Shown piece by piece: positions 10,029 to 17,374 of a stretch of DNA of 64,000 nucleotides. How positions within the stretch are numbered: the stretch's first letter is position 1; every line of letters starts with the position of its first letter. The position numbers were made by a program, and so were the translations under genes. Origin of the DNA: Thiosocius sp963759055 (GTDB lineage Bacteria; Pseudomonadota; Gammaproteobacteria; Chromatiales; Chromatiaceae); NCBI GenBank assembly GCA_963759055.1, contig CAVWYD010000002.1, positions 124,001 to 188,000 of the forward strand, read 5' to 3'. The notes under the pieces are model-generated. The model saw only the letters and a list, made by a program, of their open reading frames with translations. It did no database searches and had not been told where the DNA came from.

Positions 10029-10316
10029 TTAGCCTCGATAAGTCAGTACGAAAGCGAGTGTGATCAGACCGCCAAAGACGAACAGCCAGATAATGACGAC
10101 CCAGCGCCAGGTGCCTCGCACGCTGCGCAGGCCCATGAACCAGTCACCGATCAACTGTCCCTTGAACAGCGCTAGTGCGAGCACCAGCAGGGAAACACCC
10201 AGCCCACCCAGGCCGGCACGGCCTATCGCCCAGGTCACGCCAGTGAGCAGCACCAGCGCCAGATAGATCCGGGTGCAGGGGCGTATAAGTTGTCGGCCCG
10301 GCTCTGAGCTATTCAT
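10029..10316 (-). CDS. norF: NorF, small membrane subunit IV-like protein
   Basis: 95 residues with three membrane helices, matching the cytochrome c oxidase subunit IV-like family that accompanies norE in nor operons. It starts at 10316, overlapping the norE stop by 4 bp (ATGA). NorF is not part of the catalytic core but is needed for full NO reductase activity in some denitrifiers. Assignment rests on size, hydrophobicity and position. Confidence 0.75.
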   Translation of the reverse strand: MNSSEPGRQLIRPCTRIYLALVLLTGVTWAIGRAGLGGLGVSLLVLALALFKGQLIGDWFMGLRSVRGTWRWVVIIWLFVFGGLITLAFVLTYRG

Positions 10317-10951
10317 CGCATCACATAGACCAGTGGAAAAAGGACCAGCCAGACAAGATCCACCATGTGCCAGTAACTGGCTCCGGTCTCCACTCCGACA
10401 TGGTCATCACTACTGTACCCACCCTTCCCGGCCTTCAGCGCAACGGCGGTCAGGATCACCATGCCAAGGATCACGTGCATATAGTGAAAGAAGGTCAGCG
10501 ACAGATAGAACATATAAAACTTGTTGGTGCTCAGATTGATGCCCGCGCCGATGTGATGGGCGTACTCGGCCGTCTTGACCACGAGAAACACCCCTCCCAT
10601 CGTAACCGCGGCCCAGGTCCAGCGCGCGCACAGTGCGCTGTCGCCTTCCCGCGCCGCGACCACGCCACGAATCACGAAGTAGCTGGACGTCAAAAGGGCC
10701 AGGGTATTGATCAGCGCCGCGTCACGATCCAGAGTCAGCTGATACTGATTGAATAGCTCGACATGGTTCAGCCGGGTGAAGGCATAGGAAGCGAAAAAAA
10801 TCCCGAATACCAGGAGTTCGGCCAGGATGAAGATCCATATGACGAGATCACCCGGCGGATAGGGGTTCAAGGTATCGGCGGGCACCACAGCGCTGGCACC
10901 TGGCTCGAGCGTTACCGGGTTGTTCTCCCTCACCTGCACTCTCGACCGCAT
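10313..10951 (-). CDS. norE: NorE, haem-copper oxidase subunit III-like protein
   Basis: About 212 residues from the ATG at 10951. Five membrane helices match cytochrome c oxidase subunit III, with the typical FWIF-type entry (WIFILAELLVFGIFFASYAF) and the HYMHVILG segment in the penultimate helices. An upstream ATG at 10996 or 11068 would add a hydrophobic or unusual leader, so the later start is preferred, without a strong ribosome binding site to prove it. In denitrifiers NorE improves but is not essential for NO reductase activity. It lies about 130 bp downstream of norB and overlaps norF. Confidence 0.8.
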   Translation of the reverse strand: MRSRVQVRENNPVTLEPGASAVVPADTLNPYPPGDLVIWIFILAELLVFGIFFASYAFTRLNHVELFNQYQLTLDRDAALINTLALLTSSYFVIRGVVAAREGDSALCARWTWAAVTMGGVFLVVKTAEYAHHIGAGINLSTNKFYMFYLSLTFFHYMHVILGMVILTAVALKAGKGGYSSDDHVGVETGASYWHMVDLVWLVLFPLVYVMR

Positions 10952-11079
10952 AAGAAAAAAGACACTCAAAAAAATGGCCAGTGTCGCATTCACCATGCGG
11001 CACCGGCGCTCCAGCAATACTGGTGTCAGACCACCGAGATAGACACTGTGGGCACACCCTGCGCCCACAGTACCTGGCG

Positions 11080-12486
11080 TCAGGCAGAGGCCGAATCGGC
11101 CGCAGCGACTGTCGCCTCCGGGTCACGACTACCCACGAAGAAGCTCGCGATGTAGATAATCAGACCGATCAGGAAGACCACACCTGCTATCTCACGCATC
11201 ACATAGAACAATTCGATCTTGTCCTGCGCCACCATGAAGGGTATCGGTTCATCGCTATAACGCTGCAGGTAGGTCTGCAGGATACCCGCGCCCGTGAGGA
11301 ACAGGGTGATGAACACCATCGATACCGTCATCAGCCAGAACGACCACATCTCCAGCACCTGCGAGCGGTTACTGGGCGCGACCTCGCGGCCCCGCAACAT
11401 TGGCATGGCATACGAGATTATGGTCAGCACGATCATCACATAGGCGCCATAGAAGGCCATATGGCCGTGCGCTGCAGTGATCTGGGTCCCATGCGTGTAG
11501 TAGTTGATCGGTGCCAGGGTATGCATGAAGCCCCACACGCCAGCGCCGAGGAACGCCATGACCGCGGTACCCATCGCCCACAGCACGGCCGCCTTGTTCG
11601 GATGGTTGCGACGACGACGGTTGATCATGTTGAACGCAAACACCGTCATCATGAAGAACGGTATGGGCTCGAGGGCCGAGAAGATAGAGCCCCACCACTG
11701 CCAGTATTCGGGTGCACCGATCCAGTAGAAGTGGTGACCGGTTCCGATGATCCCGGTGATCAGGGTCATTGCGATGATCACGTACAGCCATTTCTCGATC
11801 ACCTCGCGATCCACACCCGTGGTCTTGATCAGTACAAAGGCCAGGATGGAGCCAAGGATCAGTTCCCAGACACCTTCAACCCAGAGATGCACCACCCACC
11901 ACCAGTAGTACTTGTCCTTGACCAGGTTGTCCGGGTTGTAGAACGAGAACAGGAAGAACACAGCCAGACCCAGCAGTCCGATCAGCAGCACCAGGCTTAC
12001 CACGGTCTTGCGCCCTTTCAATACGGTCATTCCGATGTTGAACAGGAAAGCCAGCGCGACCACCACGATGCCGAGCTTGGTTATGGTCGGCTGCTCCAGG
12101 AACTCACGCCCCATGGTCGGAAGCAACTCGTTACCGGTCAGCTCCGCCAGTGTGGCATAAGGCACCAACAGGTACCCCAGGACGGTCAAGGCTCCGGCTA
12201 CCAGGAATATCCAGAACATCAAATGCGCCAGCAACGGGCTGAACAACTCACGCTCGGCCTCCTCTGGCACCAGGTAGTAAGACGCGCCCATGAAGCCGAA
12301 AAGCAGCCAGACAATCAGCAGGTTGGTGTGGACCATGCGGGCCACGTTGAAAGGAATCTCGGGAAACAGGAAGTCCCCGACCACATACTGCATGCCTATG
12401 ATCAGACCAAACAGGATCTGACCGACGAACAGGCCTATGGCGGCAATGAAATACGGCTTGGCGACCGCTTGTGACTTGTATTGCAT
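11080..12486 (-). CDS. norB: Nitric oxide reductase catalytic subunit NorB (cNOR)
   Basis: 468 residues and twelve membrane helices, the normal size of cytochrome-dependent NorB. Conserved histidine ligands include RMVHTNLL in the early helices (low-spin haem b) and WVHLWVEGVWE and GTGHHFYWIG further on (haem b3/FeB centre); glutamates near the active site are present. NorB lacks the quinol-oxidising N-terminal extension of qNOR, consistent with the norC gene 12 bp upstream. It reduces two NO to N2O at the cytoplasmic membrane. Transcribed with norC from the FNR/DNR-type promoter at about 12968-13007. Confidence 0.97.
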   Translation of the reverse strand: MQYKSQAVAKPYFIAAIGLFVGQILFGLIIGMQYVVGDFLFPEIPFNVARMVHTNLLIVWLLFGFMGASYYLVPEEAERELFSPLLAHLMFWIFLVAGALTVLGYLLVPYATLAELTGNELLPTMGREFLEQPTITKLGIVVVALAFLFNIGMTVLKGRKTVVSLVLLIGLLGLAVFFLFSFYNPDNLVKDKYYWWWVVHLWVEGVWELILGSILAFVLIKTTGVDREVIEKWLYVIIAMTLITGIIGTGHHFYWIGAPEYWQWWGSIFSALEPIPFFMMTVFAFNMINRRRRNHPNKAAVLWAMGTAVMAFLGAGVWGFMHTLAPINYYTHGTQITAAHGHMAFYGAYVMIVLTIISYAMPMLRGREVAPSNRSQVLEMWSFWLMTVSMVFITLFLTGAGILQTYLQRYSDEPIPFMVAQDKIELFYVMREIAGVVFLIGLIIYIASFFVGSRDPEATVAAADSASA

Positions 12487-12498
12487 GACTGTTACTCC

Positions 12499-12930
12499 TT
12501 AGCCCTGAATGTTTGGTGGCCAATTCGCCGTGTTGATCCCGGAGACGTACTCGAGGAATGAGGCAATAGCTTCCAACTCCTCGGGTGAGAAATTGAACTG
12601 CGGCATGCTGCGGCGACCGGGGATCCCTTCCTTCGGTCGGCTCATAATGAAGCCCTTTATGCCCTCCTTGCCGCCTAGACGTTGAAAGGCGTTACCCAAT
12701 TCAGGTGCAAAATAGGCCCCCTCGCCAAGCAGGGAGTGACAACCGACACAGTTGTTTTCCTCCCACAGACGCTTGCCCGCGGCCACCGTCCCAGTTAGGT
12801 TTTCGTGATTGTCGCGATTCGGCCACTCCCTGTGGGTATCAAACGTAAGCGCCAGAAAAAGAAGGAAAAAGAACACACTTCCACCGTAAAAGATGTTGCG
12901 TGCCATGGCCTTTGTAAAAGCCTGTGACAT
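12499..12930 (-). CDS. norC: Nitric oxide reductase cytochrome c subunit NorC
   Basis: 143 residues. One N-terminal membrane anchor (residues 12-30) is followed by a periplasmic cytochrome c domain with a single haem site CVGCH near residue 61 and a distal Met in the SMPQFNFSPEE segment. This is the electron-entry subunit of cNOR. It is the first gene of the nor operon and has an FNR/DNR palindrome 64-77 bp upstream of its start. Confidence 0.96.
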   Translation of the reverse strand: MSQAFTKAMARNIFYGGSVFFFLLFLALTFDTHREWPNRDNHENLTGTVAAGKRLWEENNCVGCHSLLGEGAYFAPELGNAFQRLGGKEGIKGFIMSRPKEGIPGRRSMPQFNFSPEELEAIASFLEYVSGINTANWPPNIQG

Positions 12931-12967
12931 GGGATAGACCTCCGCTGATATGACCCTGGCGCAACAT

Positions 12968-13007
12968 TTGATAAGTCAAAGGGCAATCCGACCTTGATAT
13001 TGGTCAA
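12968..13007 (-). promoter_or_regulatory. norCB promoter with FNR/DNR-type operator
   Basis: The palindrome TTGATATTGGTCAA lies at 12994-13007, an exact TTGAT-N4-GTCAA match. On the minus strand a -10-like TATCAA sits at 12973-12968, placing the palindrome centre near -40 from the likely start of transcription, the usual position for FNR/Dnr activation. The operator also faces dnr on the plus strand. Confidence 0.7.
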
Positions 13008-13022
13008 GCAGACAAAGCCGCA

Positions 13023-13036
13023 TTGCCCCAGATCAA
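13023..13036 (+). promoter_or_regulatory. Weaker FNR/DNR-like palindrome upstream of dnr
   Basis: TTGCCCCAGATCAA keeps one perfect half site (ATCAA) and one degenerate half (TTGCC). It lies 60-73 bp before the GTG of dnr, so it could mediate autoregulation. The match is imperfect, hence the moderate confidence. Confidence 0.4.
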
Positions 13037-13095
13037 ACAGTAATGTTTATGTTTAAATCACTCCTCTTAGCGAACGAAACTGGCGGCCAGGGCCC

Positions 13096-13830
13096 GTGCT
13101 GAAAACTGATCTGCAAAAATGTTTCATGTTTGCGCGTCTGAGCGATGAGCAGCTGGACCGCGTCGCGAGGCACGCGGTCCGGGTTCACCTGGACGAGGGC
13201 GAAATACTCTTTCAGCAGACCGACCCGGCTGACAGGTTCTATCTGCTGATGCGCGGACAGGTAAAACTCTTCCGCCTTGGACCAAGCGGCAACGAGAAGG
13301 TCATCGAGATTGTCACCCCTCTCAGCACCTTCGCCGAGGCACTGATGTTTCTCGAAAGGCCCACCTATCCGGTGGGCGCCCAGGCGATGCAGGCTGCCGA
13401 AGTCATCAGCATCGATGCCGGTGATTTCCTGCGCATGCTGAGGGGTTCCATCGACACCTGCTTCATGCTGATGGGTGACATGAGCCAGCGCCTTCGGGGT
13501 CTGATTAGAGAGATCGACGACCTCAGCCTGAGCAGTGCCACCTGCCGGGTGGCCGGTTACCTGCTGAGCAAATCGGGACCTGGTGGCGGGAGTTTCGACC
13601 TGGCGGTACCCAAGCAGACACTCGCATCGCGCCTCTCGGTGCAGCCGGAGACCTTTTCACGCATTGTTCGCCAGCTCAGCAACCAGGGGATTCTGGTCGT
13701 TCACGGAAGTCGGGTAGAGATCAGCGACCTCGACAGGTTGAGACAGATCGCCAACGTATGCGCACAACCCGAAGACTCCCTGGCGGATACGTTTCATTAC
13801 CCCCGCCCACCGGCCAAACCAAATGCCTGA
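13096..13830 (+). CDS. dnr: Crp/Fnr-family regulator of the Dnr (NO-responsive) type
   Basis: 244 residues starting with GTG after a GGCCAGGG region. An N-terminal cyclic-nucleotide-binding-like beta roll (residues 10-120), a dimerisation helix, and a C-terminal helix-turn-helix (LASRLSVQPETFSRIVRQL near 175-195) are visible. The recognition helix with ETFSR is the type that reads TTGAT half sites. It lacks the N-terminal cysteine cluster of Fnr, so it probably does not hold [4Fe-4S]; Dnr proteins sense NO through haem. It sits divergent from norCB with shared palindromes, the typical arrangement for a regulator of nor and nos. Oxygen or redox sensing cannot be excluded. Confidence 0.85.
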   Translation: MLKTDLQKCFMFARLSDEQLDRVARHAVRVHLDEGEILFQQTDPADRFYLLMRGQVKLFRLGPSGNEKVIEIVTPLSTFAEALMFLERPTYPVGAQAMQAAEVISIDAGDFLRMLRGSIDTCFMLMGDMSQRLRGLIREIDDLSLSSATCRVAGYLLSKSGPGGGSFDLAVPKQTLASRLSVQPETFSRIVRQLSNQGILVVHGSRVEISDLDRLRQIANVCAQPEDSLADTFHYPRPPAKPNA

Positions 13831-13964
13831 TTGATCTCGCATTGTTCATGTTCAACGCCGGGGGGCTCACCGAATAACGTCAAGAACGCTTACGCCGCAA
13901 TAGAAAATAGCGGAACTTAGGCGTTTAGGCGATCCCAATGCGACCTGTCTGGTTTAAGCGCGGA

Positions 13965-14708
13965 TCAGCCGACTTCAGCTTGAAGTCTTTCGCTACGCCA
14001 CTGGTCCGCACTGCAACGCGCCGAATTTTGCCACGGCCGGGTGTTGTCGCCGAGGTCGGGATCAACCACATGCTGCGTACGGCAGCGCTGCAACATGACC
14101 TTGCCGGCACCACGGTCGACGAGCAGATCGATCAGGCGTTGAAGCTTTTCCGGCGGCAACAGGGCATCGTGCACCGTCACCCGCACCTCGTGGGGCACGC
14201 CTGACTCCACCAGGTAATCCAGGCTCTCTAGCGCGCGTTTCCCGCTGCCAGGCGCACCGGTGAGCGCAGTGTAATCCTGCGGCAGTGCCTTGATATCCAG
14301 GCCCACCCAATCGACCGCCGGCAAAAGCTCAGCGAGCCGCTCCGGATAACAGCCTGCCGTGTGCAGGCCGACCTTGAAGCCCAGCGCGCGCACCTCGCTG
14401 ACGGCGCCCGGCAGGCCGCGTTGCAGGGTCGGCTCGCCGCCCGAGAACACGACCGCATCCAACAGGCCGCGACGGCGGTGCAACAGATCGGCCACATCCT
14501 GCCACGCGATCTCGGATCGGAAGTTGCGTGGCAGCAGGTGGCCGTTCTGGCAGTAGCGGCATTGCCAGGGGCAGCCCTGGCAGAACACCACCGCGGCCAA
14601 TTCACCGGGGAAGTCGATAGTGGTCAGCGGCGTGACGCCACCCACCGCCAGGGCCGAAGCGATTTGAGCGGGCTGCGCCCGCGGTTGTTTGGAATCCGGC
14701 CCTGCCAT
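13965..14708 (-). CDS. nrdG: Anaerobic ribonucleotide reductase activating protein NrdG (radical SAM)
   Basis: 247 residues from the ATG at 14708, preceded by GGGGA. The radical SAM motif CPWQCRYC is near residue 46, followed by the FSGGEPTLQ segment that helps bind S-adenosylmethionine. The N-terminal GGVTPLTTIDFPGELAAVVF is typical of the longer NrdG-like activases. The enzyme generates the glycyl radical on NrdD. It lies 52 bp downstream of the split glycyl-radical gene, so nrdD, the small subunit gene and nrdG form one operon. An in-frame upstream extension exists but lacks a ribosome binding site and has biased composition. Confidence 0.9.
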   Translation of the reverse strand: MAGPDSKQPRAQPAQIASALAVGGVTPLTTIDFPGELAAVVFCQGCPWQCRYCQNGHLLPRNFRSEIAWQDVADLLHRRRGLLDAVVFSGGEPTLQRGLPGAVSEVRALGFKVGLHTAGCYPERLAELLPAVDWVGLDIKALPQDYTALTGAPGSGKRALESLDYLVESGVPHEVRVTVHDALLPPEKLQRLIDLLVDRGAGKVMLQRCRTQHVVDPDLGDNTRPWQNSARCSADQWRSERLQAEVG

Positions 14709-14760
14709 ATCGCATCCCCAGCACAATGAACCCACAACCCTCGACCCTCGACCCTCGAAC

Positions 14761-14958
14761 CTAGGCCCCCGGCCCCTGGCCCTGTTGAGCCGCAGGCTCG
14801 ACGAAATAGAGCCGCTCGGTATGCTCCGACTGCTTACCCGGGTTCCATGCGGATACCGGCCGATGGTAGCCCATGACACGGGTCCAGACCTCGCATCGGG
14901 TGCGCTCCTCGTCGCGGAGTTGGGTAACGGATTCAGTGGCTTCGTTGTGCATGTGCAT
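14761..14958 (-). CDS. nrdD: Separate glycyl-radical domain of class III ribonucleotide reductase
   Basis: A 65-residue protein carrying the glycyl-radical loop (CEVWTRVMGYHRPVSAWN, with the radical Gly in RVMGY near residue 31) that normally ends NrdD. It begins with ATG at 14958 behind an AGGAG site four bases away, and overlaps the stop of the large nrdD frame (14933) by 26 bp in another reading frame. The large subunit upstream has the catalytic cysteines but lacks this loop, so the two proteins must combine. The dedicated ribosome binding site argues for a genuine split gene rather than a frameshift error. Short NrdD-like proteins of this kind are, from memory, annotated in other proteobacteria. 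Confidence 0.85.
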   Translation of the reverse strand: MHMHNEATESVTQLRDEERTRCEVWTRVMGYHRPVSAWNPGKQSEHTERLYFVEPAAQQGQGPGA

Positions 14959-16984
14959 TCGACTCCTGTTTTTGTTTGCGCGCGATCAGTTCCTGATCGC
15001 ACTTTGGACAGAATTCATGTTCACCGGCCAGATAGCCGTGTGTCGGACAGATCGAAAAGGTCGGCGTGATGGTGATGTACGGCAGCCGGAAGTTAGCCAA
15101 CGCGCGTCTGACCAGGCGCTTGCAGGCCTCGCTGCTCGATACCTGCTCCGGCAGGTACAGATGCAGCACGGTGCCACCGGTGTACTTGCGCTGCAGATCG
15201 TCCTGGCGTTCCAAGGCCTCGAAGGGATCTTCGGTAAACCCGACCGGCAACTGCGAGCTGTTGGTGTAGTAAGGCGCCTCGTCGCTGCCGGCCTGCAGGA
15301 TATCCGGGAAGCGCTTGCGGTCCTCTTTGGCGAAGCGGTAGGTGGTGCCCTCGGCCGGCGTGGCCTCGAGGTTGTATAAGTGGCCTGTCTCCTCCTGGAA
15401 CTCAACCATTCGTCCGCGAACATGGTCGAGCAGGCGTTCGGCAAGCGCGTGACCGTCGGGCGTAGTGATGTCATCCCGGTCGGCTGTGAAGTTGCGGATC
15501 ATCTCGTTGATACCGTTCACGCCGATGGTCGAGAAGTGATTGCGCAGGGTGCCGAGATAACGCTTGGTGTACGGGAACAGGCCGGCATCCATATGCCGCT
15601 GGATCACCTTGCGCTTGATCTCGAGGCTGTCGCGGGCGATGAGCAGCAGTTCGTCCAGCCGGCCAAGCAGACCCTGCTCGTCACCCTCGAAGACATGACC
15701 GAGGCGCGCACAGTTGATCGTCACAACGCCCAGCGAACCCGTCTGCTCAGCCGAACCGAACAAACCGTTGCCACGTTTCAACAGCTCGCGCAGGTCGAGT
15801 TGCAGGCGGCAGCACATGCTGCGGATCATGTTGGGCTGGAGGTCCGAGTTCAGGAAATTCTGAAAATACGGCAAGCCGTATTTCGCGGTCATCTCGAACA
15901 GGCGTTTGGCGTTCTCGCTGTCCCAGGGGAAATCCGGGGTGATGTTGTAGGTCGGAATCGGGAAGGTGAATACCCTGCCCTTGGCATCACCAGTGGTCAT
16001 CACCTCGATGTAAGCACGGTTGATCATATCCATCTCGCCTTGCAAATCGCCATAGGTGAACGACATCTCATCGCCGCCAACCACCGGCACCTGCTCGCAC
16101 AGATCTTCGGGGCAGACCCAGTCGAAGGTGAGATTGGTGAACGGCGTCTGCGTTCCCCAGCGCGAGGGAACATTCAGGTTGTAGATCAGTTCCTGGATGT
16201 ACTGGCGGACCTGCGCATAGTCGAGACCGTCGTTGCGCACGAACGGTGCCATGTAGGTGTCGAACGAGCTAAAGGCCTGCGCGCCCGCCCACTCGTTTTG
16301 TAGCGTACCTAGGAAATTGACGATCTGTCCGACGGCCGACGACATGTGTTTGGGTGGGCCAGCCTCGACCTTGCCGGGGACCCCGTTTAGGCCTTCGTGC
16401 AACAGGGTGCGCAGCGACCAGCCGGCGCAGTAACCAGCCAGCATGTCGAGATCGTGAATATGGATGTCACCCTCGCGGTGCGCACCCCCTGCCTCCGGTG
16501 CATAAACGTGACTCAGCCAATAGTTGGCGATCATCTTGCCCGAGGTGTTGAGGATCAACCCGCCCAGCGAATAGCCCTGGTTGGCGTTGGCGTTGACCCG
16601 CCAGTCGGCGCGATCGAGATACTCGTTGACCGAGCTGGCTACGTCGACCAGGGTGCGCCGGTCGGCACGCAGGCGTTCGTGGCGATCGCGGTAACTGATG
16701 TAGGCGCGCGCAGTGCTCAGATGGTTGGCCGCGATCAGGGTCTGCTCGACGATGTCCTGGATACGTTCAATATCCGGAATGCCATGAGAAAAATGGCCGT
16801 GACTCAAGACCTTGATCGCCTGCGAGGTGAGCAGGCGGGCCTCGTCGGCGCCAAACTCCCCGGCGGCCTCGCCGGCACGTCGTATGGCGGACAGGATCCG
16901 ATCGCTATCAAACGGGGTCTGGGACCCGTCCCGCCGACGTATTCGCGCCGGCAAGCGGGCCACCTGGGTGGCGGAAACAGACAT
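14933..16984 (-). CDS. nrdD: Anaerobic ribonucleoside-triphosphate reductase, large subunit without the glycyl-radical tail
   Basis: About 683 residues. An N-terminal ATP-cone (PARIRRRDGSQTPFDSDRI, residues 10-100) provides allosteric control. The central barrel has the paired cysteines SMCCRLQLD and the VTINCARLGHV segment expected of class III enzymes. The C-terminus ends with a zinc-type cluster (CPTHGYLAGEHEFCPKC) and then stops, without the RVxGY glycyl-radical loop, which is encoded by the next gene. The ATG at 16984 is preferred over 16990 because GAGG sits about six bases before it. The enzyme makes deoxyribonucleotides without oxygen. An FNR/DNR palindrome lies at 17070-17083 upstream. 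Confidence 0.93.
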   Translation of the reverse strand: MSVSATQVARLPARIRRRDGSQTPFDSDRILSAIRRAGEAAGEFGADEARLLTSQAIKVLSHGHFSHGIPDIERIQDIVEQTLIAANHLSTARAYISYRDRHERLRADRRTLVDVASSVNEYLDRADWRVNANANQGYSLGGLILNTSGKMIANYWLSHVYAPEAGGAHREGDIHIHDLDMLAGYCAGWSLRTLLHEGLNGVPGKVEAGPPKHMSSAVGQIVNFLGTLQNEWAGAQAFSSFDTYMAPFVRNDGLDYAQVRQYIQELIYNLNVPSRWGTQTPFTNLTFDWVCPEDLCEQVPVVGGDEMSFTYGDLQGEMDMINRAYIEVMTTGDAKGRVFTFPIPTYNITPDFPWDSENAKRLFEMTAKYGLPYFQNFLNSDLQPNMIRSMCCRLQLDLRELLKRGNGLFGSAEQTGSLGVVTINCARLGHVFEGDEQGLLGRLDELLLIARDSLEIKRKVIQRHMDAGLFPYTKRYLGTLRNHFSTIGVNGINEMIRNFTADRDDITTPDGHALAERLLDHVRGRMVEFQEETGHLYNLEATPAEGTTYRFAKEDRKRFPDILQAGSDEAPYYTNSSQLPVGFTEDPFEALERQDDLQRKYTGGTVLHLYLPEQVSSSEACKRLVRRALANFRLPYITITPTFSICPTHGYLAGEHEFCPKCDQELIARKQKQESNAHAQRSH

Positions 16985-17069
16985 GGTCATCCTCGTTATT
17001 ATGGTGGCGTAAACACAATATCTTGTAGTACGTATGAATCAAAAACCCAAGATATAGATGCGTGCGGCA

Positions 17070-17083
17070 TTGACGCAGATCAA
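17070..17083 (-). promoter_or_regulatory. FNR/DNR-type operator upstream of nrdD
   Basis: TTGACGCAGATCAA reads TTGAT-CTGC-GTCAA on the minus strand, a full consensus match. It is 86 bp before the nrdD start, with an AT-rich -10 candidate (CTATAT, about 17053-17058) between them. This would link ribonucleotide reduction to anaerobic or NO conditions. Confidence 0.6.
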
Positions 17084-17266
17084 ATCCGACGCCCAAACCG
17101 ATACCTCGCTGACCGAGATCACGGAGGCGTCATGCAGGCGGATGGCACAAAGCCGGTGAACCAACCGTAAGCTGCGGGTGTCGCGATGAAGCGAGAGAAG
17201 TCGGCGATCCCCGCCTGCCCGGGAGCTGTTGACGGCAAGTCGACGTCGGCACCGCCGCGGCAGCAC

Positions 17267-17307
17267 TTGATAAAAGTCAAAGCCCCAGAATCAGTGTGAC
17301 CTATGCT
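17267..17307 (+). promoter_or_regulatory. nosZ promoter with FNR/DNR-type operator
   Basis: The palindrome TTGATAAAAGTCAA at 17267-17280 is an exact TTGAT-N4-GTCAA match. A -10-like TATGCT lies at 17302-17307, placing the operator near -40 from the predicted start, as in class II FNR/Dnr promoters. The nosZ ATG follows 68 bases later. Confidence 0.7.
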
Positions 17308-17374
17308 CTGCAATGATCTGGTGTCTGCGCCGTTAGTTGGCCGTCATTTTTTGTGTTCCCGGGGGGATGAGTCT

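Noticed and set aside
10981..12474. 497-residue plus-strand ORF opposite norB
   Set aside because: It is a mirror of norB: extreme His, Gln and Arg content, no ribosome binding site, and norB is unambiguous on the other strand.
12968..12979. TTGATAAGTCAA near the norC promoter
   Set aside because: The half sites are two bases apart instead of four, so it is not a normal FNR/DNR site. It probably overlaps the -10 element instead.
14729..14760. Tandem CCCTCGA-like units between nrdG and the small nrdD gene
   Set aside because: Only three imperfect copies; low complexity in high-GC DNA is a sufficient explanation.
14981..16303. Long ORFs opposite nrdD on the plus strand
   Set aside because: Shadow frames. 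The minus-strand protein carries the NrdD motifs.
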